This document shows positions 39,117 through 48,184 of a stretch of DNA of 64,000 nt, in pieces. The notes under the pieces are model-generated. The model was not told the DNA's origin and made no database searches. It worked only from the letters and a program-made list of their open reading frames with translations. A program made the position numbers and the translations under genes. This DNA is from Candidatus Poribacteria bacterium (GTDB lineage Bacteria; Poribacteria; WGA-4E; UBA9662), in NCBI GenBank assembly GCA_012963885.1, contig DTUY01000403.1, positions 1 to 64,000 on the forward strand. The letters run 5' to 3'. How positions within the stretch are numbered: position 1 is the first letter of the stretch; every line of letters begins with the position of its first letter.

Positions 39117-40094
39117 CTAAACTTTCAAGATGATTTTACCAAAATTCCGGTTGGCTTCCATGTAGCGATGAGCCTCATGCGCCTGTTCAAGAGACATAAC
39201 CGTATCAATAACAGGATTAATAACACCTGTTAGCAGTAATGGTAACCATCGATCGACAAAACGTCGAGTAATATCGATCTTTTCTTCAAGTGCCAGTGGT
39301 CGCATGATTGATCCCAGAATCCGCAGCCGTTTTCTGAGGACAATCCCTAAATCTATTTCTGTCTTCGAGCCACCCATCAATCCGACAACGACCAACCGCC
39401 CGCCTGGTTTGAGGAGAGAACAGTTTCTTTCAAAGTAGGGTTGACCGATAAAGTCCTGAACGACATCTACCCCTTTGCCTTCGGTTAGATCTCTAATCGT
39501 TTCAGCGAAGTCATGGGTTTTATAATTAATTCCCTCTGTACAGCCGAGCACCTTAGCTTTTTCAATCTTTTCATCAGATCCAGCAGTAATAAAAACCTGT
39601 GCCCCTGCTTGATTCGCCATCTGGATACCAGCTGTTCCAACACCACTTCCACCAGCGTGAATCAGCACACTTTCGCCAGCAGATAGACAGCCCAGTTTGA
39701 AAAGCGTCTCGTTGGCGGTGAAAAAAACCTCTGGTACCGCCGCCGCTTTTTCAAAACTCCAGCCTTCAGGAATCTGCATGGCCATCTGATAATCAATGAT
39801 CGCATATTCAGCGTATCCACCACCACCAACTAAACCAAATATACGGTCGCCACGTTCAAAACCGGTTACCGCAGAACCTCTGTCCTCAACGATGCCAGCA
39901 AGCTCTAAACCAAGAATCTCAGACTCTCCTGCTGGAGGTGGATAGAGACCTTTCCTCTGGAGTGTATCAGCCCGGTTAAGAGCTGTTGCTTTGATGTTAA
40001 TCAACAACTGGGTTGGTTTTGGTTCTGGTGTTTCTACTTCACCCAACTCCAATACCTCAGGTCCACCGTCACCGGTCTTAATAATTGCTTTCAT
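39117..40094 (-). CDS. NAD(P)H quinone oxidoreductase (PIG3/QorA-type MDR)
   Basis: A 325-aa zinc-free medium-chain reductase. Signatures: LNRADTLQRKGLYPPPAGES, GLELAGIVEDRGSAVTGFER with GDRIFGLVGGGGYAEYA, and the nucleotide-binding stretch VLIHAGGSGVGTAGIQMA (AxxGxxG). It probably reduces quinones or alpha,beta-unsaturated carbonyls with NADPH in the cytoplasm. The length is exactly the family norm. It belongs to the well-preserved block, opposite in direction to the bL28 gene 200 bp away. Confidence 0.9.
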   Translation of the reverse strand: MKAIIKTGDGGPEVLELGEVETPEPKPTQLLINIKATALNRADTLQRKGLYPPPAGESEILGLELAGIVEDRGSAVTGFERGDRIFGLVGGGGYAEYAIIDYQMAMQIPEGWSFEKAAAVPEVFFTANETLFKLGCLSAGESVLIHAGGSGVGTAGIQMANQAGAQVFITAGSDEKIEKAKVLGCTEGINYKTHDFAETIRDLTEGKGVDVVQDFIGQPYFERNCSLLKPGGRLVVVGLMGGSKTEIDLGIVLRKRLRILGSIMRPLALEEKIDITRRFVDRWLPLLLTGVINPVIDTVMSLEQAHEAHRYMEANRNFGKIILKV

Positions 40095-40217
40095 TTCGTA
40101 TACCTGAACTCAAAAATAGATTGCTAGAATGACAGACAAAATTGATCTTGAACTGCCAACATCAGAATTTCATCACCCAATGCTATTAAGGGAAACAACT
40201 GTAGCTGTGGGAAAACT

Positions 40218-40247
40218 TTGCATTTTATGCTAAGGTTATGATATATT
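40218..40247 (+). promoter_or_regulatory. Candidate sigma70-type promoter for bL28
   Basis: TTGCAT (40218-40223) and TATATT (40242-40247) with an 18-bp spacer lie about 56 bp upstream of the bL28 ATG. The match to consensus is moderate; it is inferred by eye. Confidence 0.3.
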
Positions 40248-40302
40248 TATGCTCTCGTACTCATAGGTAAGTAATCAACGAACTGGAAAAGGAGATGAGA
40301 CG

Positions 40303-40524
40303 ATGGCACGCGTATGCCACTCTTGTGGAAAAAAAGTAATGTTTGGTAATAAAATAAGCAAGTCAAGGAGACATACTAAACGTAAATGGCTACCGAACCT
40401 ACAAAGAGTTCGGATTCAAACTCCTGAAGGCAACAAACGTGTTCGTGTCTGTACACGTTGCATTAGGTCAGGGAAAATCACCAAAGCAATTTCAGGTGGT
40501 CAGCACGTCGCATACGGCGCATAG
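40303..40524 (+). CDS. rpmB: Ribosomal protein bL28
   Basis: A 73-aa large-subunit ribosomal protein. The N-terminal MARVCHSCGKKVMFGNKIS with RRHTKRKW and RVRVCTRCIRSGKITKA is diagnostic. Two CxxC pairs (C6/C9 and C48/C51) make this a zinc-binding (C+) bL28. The start has a clear ribosome site, AAGGAG, 8 nt before ATG. It is monocistronic as seen here, with the rel gene converging from the other strand 22 bp after its stop. Confidence 0.95.
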   Translation: MARVCHSCGKKVMFGNKISKSRRHTKRKWLPNLQRVRIQTPEGNKRVRVCTRCIRSGKITKAISGGQHVAYGA

Positions 40525-40546
40525 ATCTAGACACTGAAAACAGATC

Positions 40547-42688
40547 TCAATTTCGCGAGACGCGGATAACTTCTTTTAATTGGCGAATTGCTCTTATCGC
40601 TTGTTCCAGTTGTTCCAAACCGGTAACCTCCAGCATCATTTTGTTATATCCAACCCTTTCGAATGCTGAATTCGTGGCCATGTTTCCATTTGAATCAGCC
40701 GGACCAAAGTTCCCTTTACGAATATTTATTTCCTGCGCAGCAATTGTGGTTGTAACCTCACCGAGTATACCTGACCGATCTTGGACTTCAAAGATAATCT
40801 CCGTTGGATAAGATATCTCATCAGTCGGTTCCCAATCTACCTGAATAAGTCTGTCTGCTTCTTCGTTAGCAATACGCTGACAGTGATGTCTGTGTATTGA
40901 TATTCCCTTCCCTTTTGTCACATAAGCCACAACTTCGTCTCCCGGAATGGGGTGACAACATTTCATAATGCGGATAGAATCTGTCCCCATTATGTTTAGA
41001 TCAATGGTTGGAGTTGAATGGAAGGTGATACCATCGGTTGATTCTATATCCTCGGAAGAATTATCAATTGCAACTAATTTCATTATATCAGCTGACAATC
41101 GTTGACCTGTCCCAATATGTTGCAGCAATTCTGAAGGCGACTTCAGATTTAATATCTGGAGAATCTCTGTTACTCTTTCCGATTTCAGCCACATATTTAT
41201 ATCAGTTCGTCGTCGCTTCATTTCGATTTCGAGGAAACGTTTTCCAAGCTCAATAGCCTGGACACGATCCTGTTCTCGCAACCATTGTCCAATTCGATTT
41301 TGGGCTCTGGCCGTTCGAACCCATCTGAGCCACTCTCTGACCGGATGTGTACTGGTGTCAGTGATAATTTTCACTCGATCTCCGTTACACAATCGATAGC
41401 GTAACGACGTAATCATTCCGTTGACTTCTGTGCCTTTACACGTATTGCCAACCTGAGTGTGAATTTTATATGCAAAGTCAATGGATGTCGACCCAGCAGG
41501 AAGCTCAATCACATCACCTCGTGGCGTGAAGACATATACTTGATCTGCAAGGAGTTCGTGCTTCATTGATTTAATGAACTGGTTTGGGTTTCTCAATTCA
41601 CGAATATCTTCCAACATCCCGCGTAACCACTTGAATATCGTTTCACTTTCGGGTACTCCTTCTTTATAACTCCAGTGAGCGGCTATGCCATCCTCGGCAA
41701 CTTCATGCATAACATGTGTCCGAATCTGGATTTCAATCCGATGTCCTTCATCCATAATCGTTGTGTGTAAAGAACGATATCCATTTGCTTTTGGAAGACC
41801 GATAAAATCTTTGAACCGTGCCGGTACATGGTGCCAGTTTTCATGAATAACACCTGTGGTTCGGTAACAATCAGCATTGTCATTAACTAAAATACGTAAT
41901 CCTATCAAATCAAAGATTTCCTCAAATGGCGTCCCCTTTTCTTTGATTTTCTGATGAATACTGTAAATACTTTTAGGCCTGCCATAGACTTCTGCTGCTA
42001 CTCCTGATTGTGCGAGTGCATCCCGGATCTCTTCAGCCATTTGACCGGCGTAGTCTTCTCTCTCAGCTAACTTTTGGTTGAGTGATTTAGCAATTAATTT
42101 ATATTCTTCAGGATTGGTGTATTTGAAGGCGAGATCCTCCAACCGACTTTTAATCCGTGAGATTCCGAGACGCTGCGCGATCGGGGCATATACTTCGAAC
42201 GTTTCTTTGGCTATTTCTCGTTGCCTTGATTCTGGTTGGAAAGAGAGCGTTTCCATATTATGCACACGGTCTGCCAACTTGATTAGAATAACCCGCACAT
42301 CCTGAGCCGTTGCCAGAAGCAGTTTCAGATAGCTTTCCGCTTGTCTTTGCCGGGATCCGCCTCTGAAATGGTATTGACTAATTTTCGAAACCCCTTCAAC
42401 TAGATCTGCAACCGTTTCACCAAAACGCCAAGCAAGTTTATCACGTGTTATTTCTTCATTATCTTCAATTGTGTCATGTAATATGGCAGCACATATTGTA
42501 TAAAGATCAAGTTTAAGATCAACCAGAATCTCGGCTGTTCCAATGCAGTGTGTAAAATATGGATCTCCTGATTTTCTTTTTTGACCCAAATGACATTCCT
42601 CTCCAAATTCGTATGCATATTTAAGCAGGTCGAAATTAGCCTCAGGATTGTAACTTTTAATCGATTGAATTAAGCTTTCCAAACTCAT
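40547..42688 (-). CDS. rel: Bifunctional (p)ppGpp synthetase/hydrolase (Rel/SpoT)
   Basis: A 713-aa long RSH enzyme of the stringent response, cytoplasmic and ribosome-associated. The HD hydrolase domain is intact (CHLGQKRKSGDPYFTHC, ILHDTIEDNEEIT, KLADRVHNMETL), and the synthetase domain has GRPKSIYSIHQKIKEKG, FDLIGLRILVND and an RFKD motif (RxKD, typical of bifunctional enzymes) with LPKANGYRSLHTT. TGS (VYVFTPRGDVIELPAGS), a CCHPIPGD zinc-finger-like region and a C-terminal ACT domain (EVQDRSGILGEVTTTIAAQE) follow. Both activities should therefore be present. The ATG overlaps the 3' end of recJ by 32 bp, so the two are co-transcribed, as often seen in bacteria. The gene is intact. Confidence 0.96.
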   Translation of the reverse strand: MSLESLIQSIKSYNPEANFDLLKYAYEFGEECHLGQKRKSGDPYFTHCIGTAEILVDLKLDLYTICAAILHDTIEDNEEITRDKLAWRFGETVADLVEGVSKISQYHFRGGSRQRQAESYLKLLLATAQDVRVILIKLADRVHNMETLSFQPESRQREIAKETFEVYAPIAQRLGISRIKSRLEDLAFKYTNPEEYKLIAKSLNQKLAEREDYAGQMAEEIRDALAQSGVAAEVYGRPKSIYSIHQKIKEKGTPFEEIFDLIGLRILVNDNADCYRTTGVIHENWHHVPARFKDFIGLPKANGYRSLHTTIMDEGHRIEIQIRTHVMHEVAEDGIAAHWSYKEGVPESETIFKWLRGMLEDIRELRNPNQFIKSMKHELLADQVYVFTPRGDVIELPAGSTSIDFAYKIHTQVGNTCKGTEVNGMITSLRYRLCNGDRVKIITDTSTHPVREWLRWVRTARAQNRIGQWLREQDRVQAIELGKRFLEIEMKRRRTDINMWLKSERVTEILQILNLKSPSELLQHIGTGQRLSADIMKLVAIDNSSEDIESTDGITFHSTPTIDLNIMGTDSIRIMKCCHPIPGDEVVAYVTKGKGISIHRHHCQRIANEEADRLIQVDWEPTDEISYPTEIIFEVQDRSGILGEVTTTIAAQEINIRKGNFGPADSNGNMATNSAFERVGYNKMMLEVTGLEQLEQAIRAIRQLKEVIRVSRN

Positions 42689-45203
42689 AACTTATTCTCT
42701 CCCATATGTCTTCACTACTTTTTCTCAGTAACCCGGTGAAATCGGCACTCATCATTTTTATTTCTTCACCATGTTGATAAATTTTTGAAGCGTTGAGCTC
42801 ACATTTTTTTGAAGATAAAACTTCAATTTTACTGGAGTTCTGAGGCTCAGTGATTAATTTGAGATCAGCTAAAACGGTGAGTGCATTCAGAACAGCATCT
42901 TCAGGAATTTTTGCGGATTGCATGATGGAGGAAATGAGCATTCCCAGTTCAATAGACTCTTTGTTTTTTCCCAGTGTCCGTAAATTTCTATATACAACAA
43001 CTAAAATGTCTCGGTCAGGATATTGTTGATTCAGGAGCTTCCGTTCAAAGTCAAAATCCCTATCATGGTAAATCAGATGTAGGTCGGTGGTATAATCACC
43101 ATTAAATGCAGGTTTACATCGATCAAAAAATAAATCCGGGATGGAGAAAGGATGACAGAGAATAATATGTTGAACTTTTGGAAGAAAGCTAATTGCTTCA
43201 GATGAGATGATCGCCTTGATTTTATCTTCGGCTAGCATTTCAGCCAAAATCTGTTTTTTATCATTTGGTGTTCCTGCTTCGCATTTACCAACCAACTGTT
43301 TGCCAGATGACTGCATTAGACCTAAAAATTGATCTATTGCCTTATCATTACGAACATAGATCAGAGTTGGTTCGTCCTGAACCAAAATTTGAGAAACATA
43401 TTTGAGTTTGTCATCCACATTACGTTGATCTACAATTCTTGCTGAACTTTCAACATTAGGCGGAGGAAAAATTTTTCGTTTAGTGCTACGATCAATGGCT
43501 TGTATTTGGATATCCTTAACCATCAGCTGGGGGGTTGCGCGCCCTTGCCATTCGTTAATTTCAGGCGAAAAAGCAAGATTTATATGACTGTTTTTATTGC
43601 TGATAACAGTCATATAATCAGCCATGTTGAAGGCGATTGCTTCAATTGTATAGTGACCATCCGTCGCAACAAATTTGAGATGCTTTTTGTCTTGTCCAAT
43701 AATTCGTGGCTGGCCATGAAGTTTCAGGTCCCTCATAATTAACGTCGGAGCATTGTTGTCTACACCATGTGGTTCAAGGCTACTTAACTCCTCAATTGCT
43801 TCTAGCGTTAAGTTTGGAATTTGAACCTCAAAATCGTAGTGTAGTTTCAGTACAAGGTCTTCAGCAGAGAGGTTTTCTCGCGCGTATTGATTAAAATAAT
43901 CTTCAAATAATGGAATATTTTCAGTTTTAATAGAGAAACCTGCGGCTGCTTTATGTCCCCCATGTTTAATTAGTAAATCACTACAAGAGTCTAGGCTCTC
44001 AGCTAAATTAATCCCGTCAATCCCGCGTCCGGATGCGTACGCCTCGTCATCCTCAATAGCGATAAAGAAAACAGGGCGATGGTATCGGTCTTTGATGTTG
44101 GAAGCTACAATCCCGGTAATCCCACGATGCCATCCTCTTTTTGCCACTACCAATCCGTAGGCTTGATTCAAATCCTTCTTCTCAATCTGGTTGATTGCTT
44201 CTTTTTCAATTCTGGTTTGGATTTCACGACGTTCACTGTTGAATTGATTCAATTCATTGGCAAGTTGAAGTGCTTCACCTTCTGAATCTGTAGTCAGTAG
44301 ATCAATCACTTTCTTAGCGTGATCCATTCTGCCAGCGGCATTCAAGCGTGGCCCCAGAGTAAAACCAAGCGTTTGACCGGTAATCTTTTTGCCGGTACCG
44401 ACGTCTGCTACTTCACACAACGCACGAATACCTAGTCGTTGACGTTTATTAATCACTTCCAGTCCCAGTTTTGAAAGCACCCGGTTTTCGTTCACTAATG
44501 GAACCATATCAACAACTGTACCAAGAGCTACAAGATCAAGTTGCGATACAAGGAATGCATTAAATTGGCCGTCCATCAACCCATGAGCAAGTTTGAATGC
44601 TAATCCAATTCCGGCTAAGTCGTCGAATGGATATTGGCATCCTTCTAATTTGGGGTTAATGATTGTGTGTGCTGGGGGAAGACCTTCGGGTGGAGGGAGG
44701 TGATGATCGGTAATGATTGTGTCAATACCAAGCGAATTTCCAAACGCTACCTCGGCAACAGATGTAATTCCACAATCAACTGTAATCAGAAGGTCACATC
44801 CTGCGTCTGCGATAGACTGAATAGCTTCCTTATTTAAACCGTATCCTTCATCAAAACGGTCTGGAATATGGCACTCAACGGAACTACCAAGGTGACGGAA
44901 GGTATTTATTAGGAGCGAAGCAGCAGTAGTCCCGTCGACATCGTAGTCCCCGAAAATCCAGATTTGCTCATTCGTGTCGATTGCGGATTTGATCCTATCA
45001 ACCGCATCTGACATACCGTATAACAGAAATGGAGAATGGAGATCATTCTCAGTTGGATAAAGGTAGGATTGGGCTACTTCAGGGACTTCGATTCCTCGGC
45101 TAACAAGCAACTTTCCCATTAATTGCGAAACACCGAGTTGCGACGCCAGACGAAAGCTCGCTGCAGTATCGAACTCCTTGCTCTTCCATATTTTTCGCAT
45201 CAT
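42657..45203 (-). CDS. recJ: Single-stranded-DNA-specific exonuclease RecJ
   Basis: An 848-aa DHH-family 5'-3' exonuclease of mismatch and recombinational repair. DHH motifs are intact: IFGDYDVDGTTAASLL, LITVDCGITS and IITDHHLPPPEG; the DHHA1 site is KHGGHKAAAGFSI and an OB-fold follows. The chain is about 270 residues longer than E. coli RecJ (577 aa). The extra C-terminal region (about 590-848, with VSQILVQDEPTLIYVRNDKA and FDRCKPAFNGDYTTDLHLIY) resembles the extended RecJ C-terminal domain of Firmicutes-type enzymes. It is located between a 70-aa orphan gene (28 bp upstream) and rel (32-bp overlap) in one minus-strand operon. The gene is intact. Confidence 0.95.
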   Translation of the reverse strand: MMRKIWKSKEFDTAASFRLASQLGVSQLMGKLLVSRGIEVPEVAQSYLYPTENDLHSPFLLYGMSDAVDRIKSAIDTNEQIWIFGDYDVDGTTAASLLINTFRHLGSSVECHIPDRFDEGYGLNKEAIQSIADAGCDLLITVDCGITSVAEVAFGNSLGIDTIITDHHLPPPEGLPPAHTIINPKLEGCQYPFDDLAGIGLAFKLAHGLMDGQFNAFLVSQLDLVALGTVVDMVPLVNENRVLSKLGLEVINKRQRLGIRALCEVADVGTGKKITGQTLGFTLGPRLNAAGRMDHAKKVIDLLTTDSEGEALQLANELNQFNSERREIQTRIEKEAINQIEKKDLNQAYGLVVAKRGWHRGITGIVASNIKDRYHRPVFFIAIEDDEAYASGRGIDGINLAESLDSCSDLLIKHGGHKAAAGFSIKTENIPLFEDYFNQYARENLSAEDLVLKLHYDFEVQIPNLTLEAIEELSSLEPHGVDNNAPTLIMRDLKLHGQPRIIGQDKKHLKFVATDGHYTIEAIAFNMADYMTVISNKNSHINLAFSPEINEWQGRATPQLMVKDIQIQAIDRSTKRKIFPPPNVESSARIVDQRNVDDKLKYVSQILVQDEPTLIYVRNDKAIDQFLGLMQSSGKQLVGKCEAGTPNDKKQILAEMLAEDKIKAIISSEAISFLPKVQHIILCHPFSIPDLFFDRCKPAFNGDYTTDLHLIYHDRDFDFERKLLNQQYPDRDILVVVYRNLRTLGKNKESIELGMLISSIMQSAKIPEDAVLNALTVLADLKLITEPQNSSKIEVLSSKKCELNASKIYQHGEEIKMMSADFTGLLRKSSEDIWERISYEFGKLNSID

Positions 45204-45231
45204 TATGATGGGAATGAGGGGTCAAATCGCC

Positions 45232-45444
45232 TTAGGAATGCCGATTGATTAAAATACCACTTCCAATTAAGTTGCCGCTGGCATCTCGTCCAAGCCGAAT
45301 TCGTGCTGGAGAGGTTGTAAATGCACGTTTCCCGATTGAGGTTTCTGCCTGAGAGCTGCGAGATGCTTGAGTGGCAACAACACGAGACCTCTGAAAATCA
45401 ATCATTTCAAGCTTGTTCATCTCACCAAGCTTCTGGGTTCCCAC
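45232..45444 (-). CDS. Hypothetical 70-aa protein
   Basis: Small frame between the amidohydrolase (29 bp) and recJ (28 bp) genes on the same strand, so it is likely part of the operon. It is Arg/Ser-rich and polar (SRVVATQASRSSQAETSIGK, PARIRLGRDASGNLIGSGIL). No domain was recognised. Spacing and orientation support a real gene, but the coding evidence is limited to length. Confidence 0.45.
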   Translation of the reverse strand: MGTQKLGEMNKLEMIDFQRSRVVATQASRSSQAETSIGKRAFTTSPARIRLGRDASGNLIGSGILINRHS

Positions 45445-45472
45445 GATCTAGCTCCACTGACAGTTAAATAAT

Positions 45473-46765
45473 TTAGGCTGCTGAATGGATGTTGGCTCTG
45501 GTATTGTTAAGATCAAAGCATGCGTACTGATTATCATGCATAATTTGTGTTGCCACTGTCATTGCTTGCTTCTCATTCATATACCCATCGGCAATTTCAG
45601 CTTCAAGTGCTTTTTGAATTTCACGACGGGCCTGAAAGGCATAAGCGACACTGCTAGTCGCCCAACCGGTGTCTCCACCAAAAGTAAAAATCTTATTGAT
45701 CGGCACAGCATGGATAAAGCGACGTAGAAAATCGCGAGAACTATAGGGATCTATACTCCACGCCCAACACATGTCTACCCAGACGTTGCGGTAGTGCTTA
45801 GCAATAGCGACAAGTTCATCACTATAGGGGTATGCAATGTGCATTAACACAAATTTAGCCTCTAGATATTTGGCAAGCAAGCTACACATATTGCCCGCTG
45901 GAATACGACTGACCGGCATTCGGTCATTTCCGGCATAGTAACCTGTATGAATCTTGAACGGTAGATTGTGCTCAATTGACAACGCAACTCCTTGGGCCCA
46001 TGCCCAATCGCCAAGACAAAGCCGAGTCTCTACATCAATTTCCTCTGCTGGTTTCCTAAGGATATGATTCAAAGCTTCTTTAGCTTCTTGATCACTTCGC
46101 TCAATCCAATTCAATGTCCGGTTGTAGGCATGTTGGGATTTGACCGCAATAGCGATTGGCGCGTGCTTGGCGAAAATCGCTTCCATCCCTTGTTTTAATG
46201 TTGCTAAATTGGTTACTTCAATCCCAATTTCCTTGTAAATCGACTGAGGGTCAACTTGACCGTTACAAAACCCTGCCCACGACAGATCATATAGGAAGAA
46301 GTCAGGGCCGGAAGCATCTGGATAGCACTGCCAGCAGAAATCATCCGTCTGCACATGATCGAGATTCGCTACATCATGCAAAAGCCTATAACGCTCACCC
46401 GGTTTTCGGAGTTCCTGGTTTTTTTCTTGTGCTGCAACCAGACTTTTGCCAGTCATTTCATCCATACCATAGACCTCAGAGGCTATAATCCGTATGGCTT
46501 CACCATAACCGGTAAACTGCGCGGCTTCCCAAGCCTCTTTAATACCGCCAAAGCGTGCGATGATGTCTGGGTTAGAACTGTCCATCAAATCTTTCATTGC
46601 TTGGCCTGAAGCACCAGCTGCATGTAAATCCGCAGGAACATAATTACCAAAAAGATCCTGTAAAATATCGGGACCGCTATTCAACCACTCGGGCTCTTTT
46701 CGTAAGTGCTCATGTGTGTCAACTAGCTTTACGGATTGAATATGGCCTGAAAGATTGGTTTTCAC
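45473..46765 (-). CDS. Amidohydrolase-superfamily protein (uronate isomerase-like)
   Basis: Roughly 430-aa TIM-barrel metal-dependent hydrolase. The first metal site is VDTHEHLRKEPEWL (H-x-H), the barrel continues to FKIHTGYYAGNDRMP (His) and the late aspartate is FGGDTGWATSSV. This combination resembles glucuronate isomerase-like and amidohydrolase-2 proteins; the exact reaction is unknown. The start is set at GTG 46765 because AGGAACAGG lies upstream with good spacing and the MYDV extension at 46834 is not conserved-looking. It heads the minus-strand operon with the 70-aa gene, recJ and rel. Confidence 0.8.
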   Translation of the reverse strand: MKTNLSGHIQSVKLVDTHEHLRKEPEWLNSGPDILQDLFGNYVPADLHAAGASGQAMKDLMDSSNPDIIARFGGIKEAWEAAQFTGYGEAIRIIASEVYGMDEMTGKSLVAAQEKNQELRKPGERYRLLHDVANLDHVQTDDFCWQCYPDASGPDFFLYDLSWAGFCNGQVDPQSIYKEIGIEVTNLATLKQGMEAIFAKHAPIAIAVKSQHAYNRTLNWIERSDQEAKEALNHILRKPAEEIDVETRLCLGDWAWAQGVALSIEHNLPFKIHTGYYAGNDRMPVSRIPAGNMCSLLAKYLEAKFVLMHIAYPYSDELVAIAKHYRNVWVDMCWAWSIDPYSSRDFLRRFIHAVPINKIFTFGGDTGWATSSVAYAFQARREIQKALEAEIADGYMNEKQAMTVATQIMHDNQYACFDLNNTRANIHSAA

Positions 46766-46849
46766 TCTATTCCTGTTCCTACTGTTCTGATCATCTGCGT
46801 AAGTGGCTATGCATACTGTCAATACATCATACAAATGCCAACAAATTAT

Positions 46850-47014
46850 ATCAAGATATTAGTAGAAAGTCAATCTTGTTACGAATGCTAGAAATCGTAT
46901 AAAGACAGTCTTCGATATCGGAAAGAAAAAATTGCCTTTTGCTCCGATCGCGTGCTATCTTTACCATATCCTTTAACCTGAAATTATGCTTGGGGCTGTC
47001 TTCGAGGCAAGATA
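46850..47014. other. Short intergenic stretch, divergent promoters expected
   Basis: Lies between divergent genes; no recognisable element was found. Confidence 0.3.
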
Positions 47015-47257
47015 ATGTGCCGAATATTGCCAAAACAAATTTTCGTGTTCCTACTCACTTACATCTTAATATACTGGTCAACCCATCAGAGCTTCGGATG
47101 GGCCAGCGCACTTCCAACTGCAGTCAACAATAAGTCTTACTCTGGTGCGCTGGGAGAGTCAACCTGCCTTTCCTGCAACGGAAACCCCCGAAATGATAGC
47201 CTGACCATATCCAACCTGCCAGATGCTTACGGAAAGGAACAAAACTATCGCATCTAA
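47015..47257 (+). pseudogene. Secreted Reeler/choice-of-anchor V-like fragment
   Basis: An 80-codon frame with a signal peptide (IFVFLLTYILIYWSTHQSFG) followed by GALGESTCLSCNGNPRND and LTISNLPDAYGKEQNYRI. This matches the opening of Reelin-domain or choice-of-anchor V exported proteins, which normally continue another 100 residues or more and have CxxCH; here it is CLSCN and the chain stops early. Calling it a truncated remnant is a judgement from the pattern only. No gene is readable in 47258-47437. Confidence 0.4.
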
Positions 47258-47437
47258 AGGTTAAACTATCGCAAAGTGGATGCAAGCGCAGGGATTTCGT
47301 GAGGGTAGATTTGGACTCCGATGGCAATCAATCGGATACTTTTGAATATTCAACTCCTTGGCGGTCAGGCGTTGATCTTGTTAGCCAAGACGAATACAAT
47401 TATCAACATCTCCTGTCAGGATTGGTAACAAAACGAC

Positions 47438-48184
47438 ATGGGATCGCTTAACGAATTTTCTATTGTTACTCGTGCTTTTTTAAAAGTATATCGCTGGCAA
47501 CAGATAGATACGATTCCTTTTGTCAAACTGAACAAAACAGTAGATCAATGCAAAATCGCGCTGGTTTCGAGTGCTGGACTGGTTTTGCCTAATCAAACAC
47601 CATTCAGCAAAAAGATTATCGGTGGTGATTCCAGTCATCGGGAGATCCCCAACAATACCGATGTCCAGAAACTGATTGAATCGCACCGCAGTCGTTCCTT
47701 TGATCGTACCGGCATGACAGCTGATCGGAATTTGGTTTTTCCGATCGATCGCATCAATCAACTGGCAGAAAATGGAGTTGTCAGCAGCGTCAACCACCGT
47801 CACATCTCGGTGATGGGATCGATTATTACTCCTGAGACCTTAATCAACGAATCCGCTCCCCAAATCGCTCAACTATTAAAAGATGATGGAGTTAACCTAA
47901 CACTGTTGATACCGGTCTGACCTGTCTGTAACCAGACCGTGGGTCTAATTGCGTCAGAAATTGAGCGGACAGGCATTGCTACTGTGACTATCCAGTTGCT
48001 AAAAGAAGTAGCGGTAAAAGTTCGACCTCCGAGATCATTGTGGGTGCCGTTTCCGCACGGCTATTCGCTAGGTCAACCGAACGCACCCCAACGCCAGTTT
48101 GGTGTAATTCAGGCTGCTTTGCAACTGTTTCAGGATTCGGGGGCATCACCACCCATCTTGGTCAATTTGAATGAGGTTGGGTAA
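47438..48184 (+). CDS. Glycine/proline reductase selenoprotein-B-like protein with UGA (putative Sec161)
   Basis: A 248-codon gene read through an in-frame TGA at 47918-47920. The N-terminus MGSLNEFSIVTRAFLKVYRW is typical of the glycine/sarcosine/betaine-reductase selenoprotein B family (GrdB/PrdB-like); further signatures are ALVSSAGLVLPNQTPF, IGGDSSHREIPNNTDV, DRNLVFPIDRINQLAENGVV and RHISVMGSIITPETL. After the TGA the same frame continues with the family C-terminus PVCNQTVGLIASEIERTGIA, RPPRSLWVPFPHGYSLGQP. Relatives that use cysteine have C-P-x-C-H at this place, so residue 161 is at the redox position of a UxxC pair (U161, C164). A hairpin of bSECIS type begins 8 nt after the TGA (see separate entry). 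If read as stop, a 160-aa truncated protein lacks the active pair. Function: a membrane-independent reductase-like role, substrate unknown for stand-alone members. No GrdA or GrdC/E partner is nearby. Confidence 0.7.
47928..47952 (+). promoter_or_regulatory. Candidate bacterial SECIS hairpin downstream of in-frame UGA
   Basis: AGACC (47934-47938), loop GTG (47939-47941) and GGTCT (47942-47946) form a perfect stem. After a 2x2 internal loop, GTAA (47928-47931) pairs with TTGC (47949-47952). The loop starts 19 nt after the UGA and has G first, as bacterial SelB-binding elements require. A competing stem, GGTCTG/CAGACC (47914-47919 with 47933-47938), would include the UGA. Confidence 0.5.
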
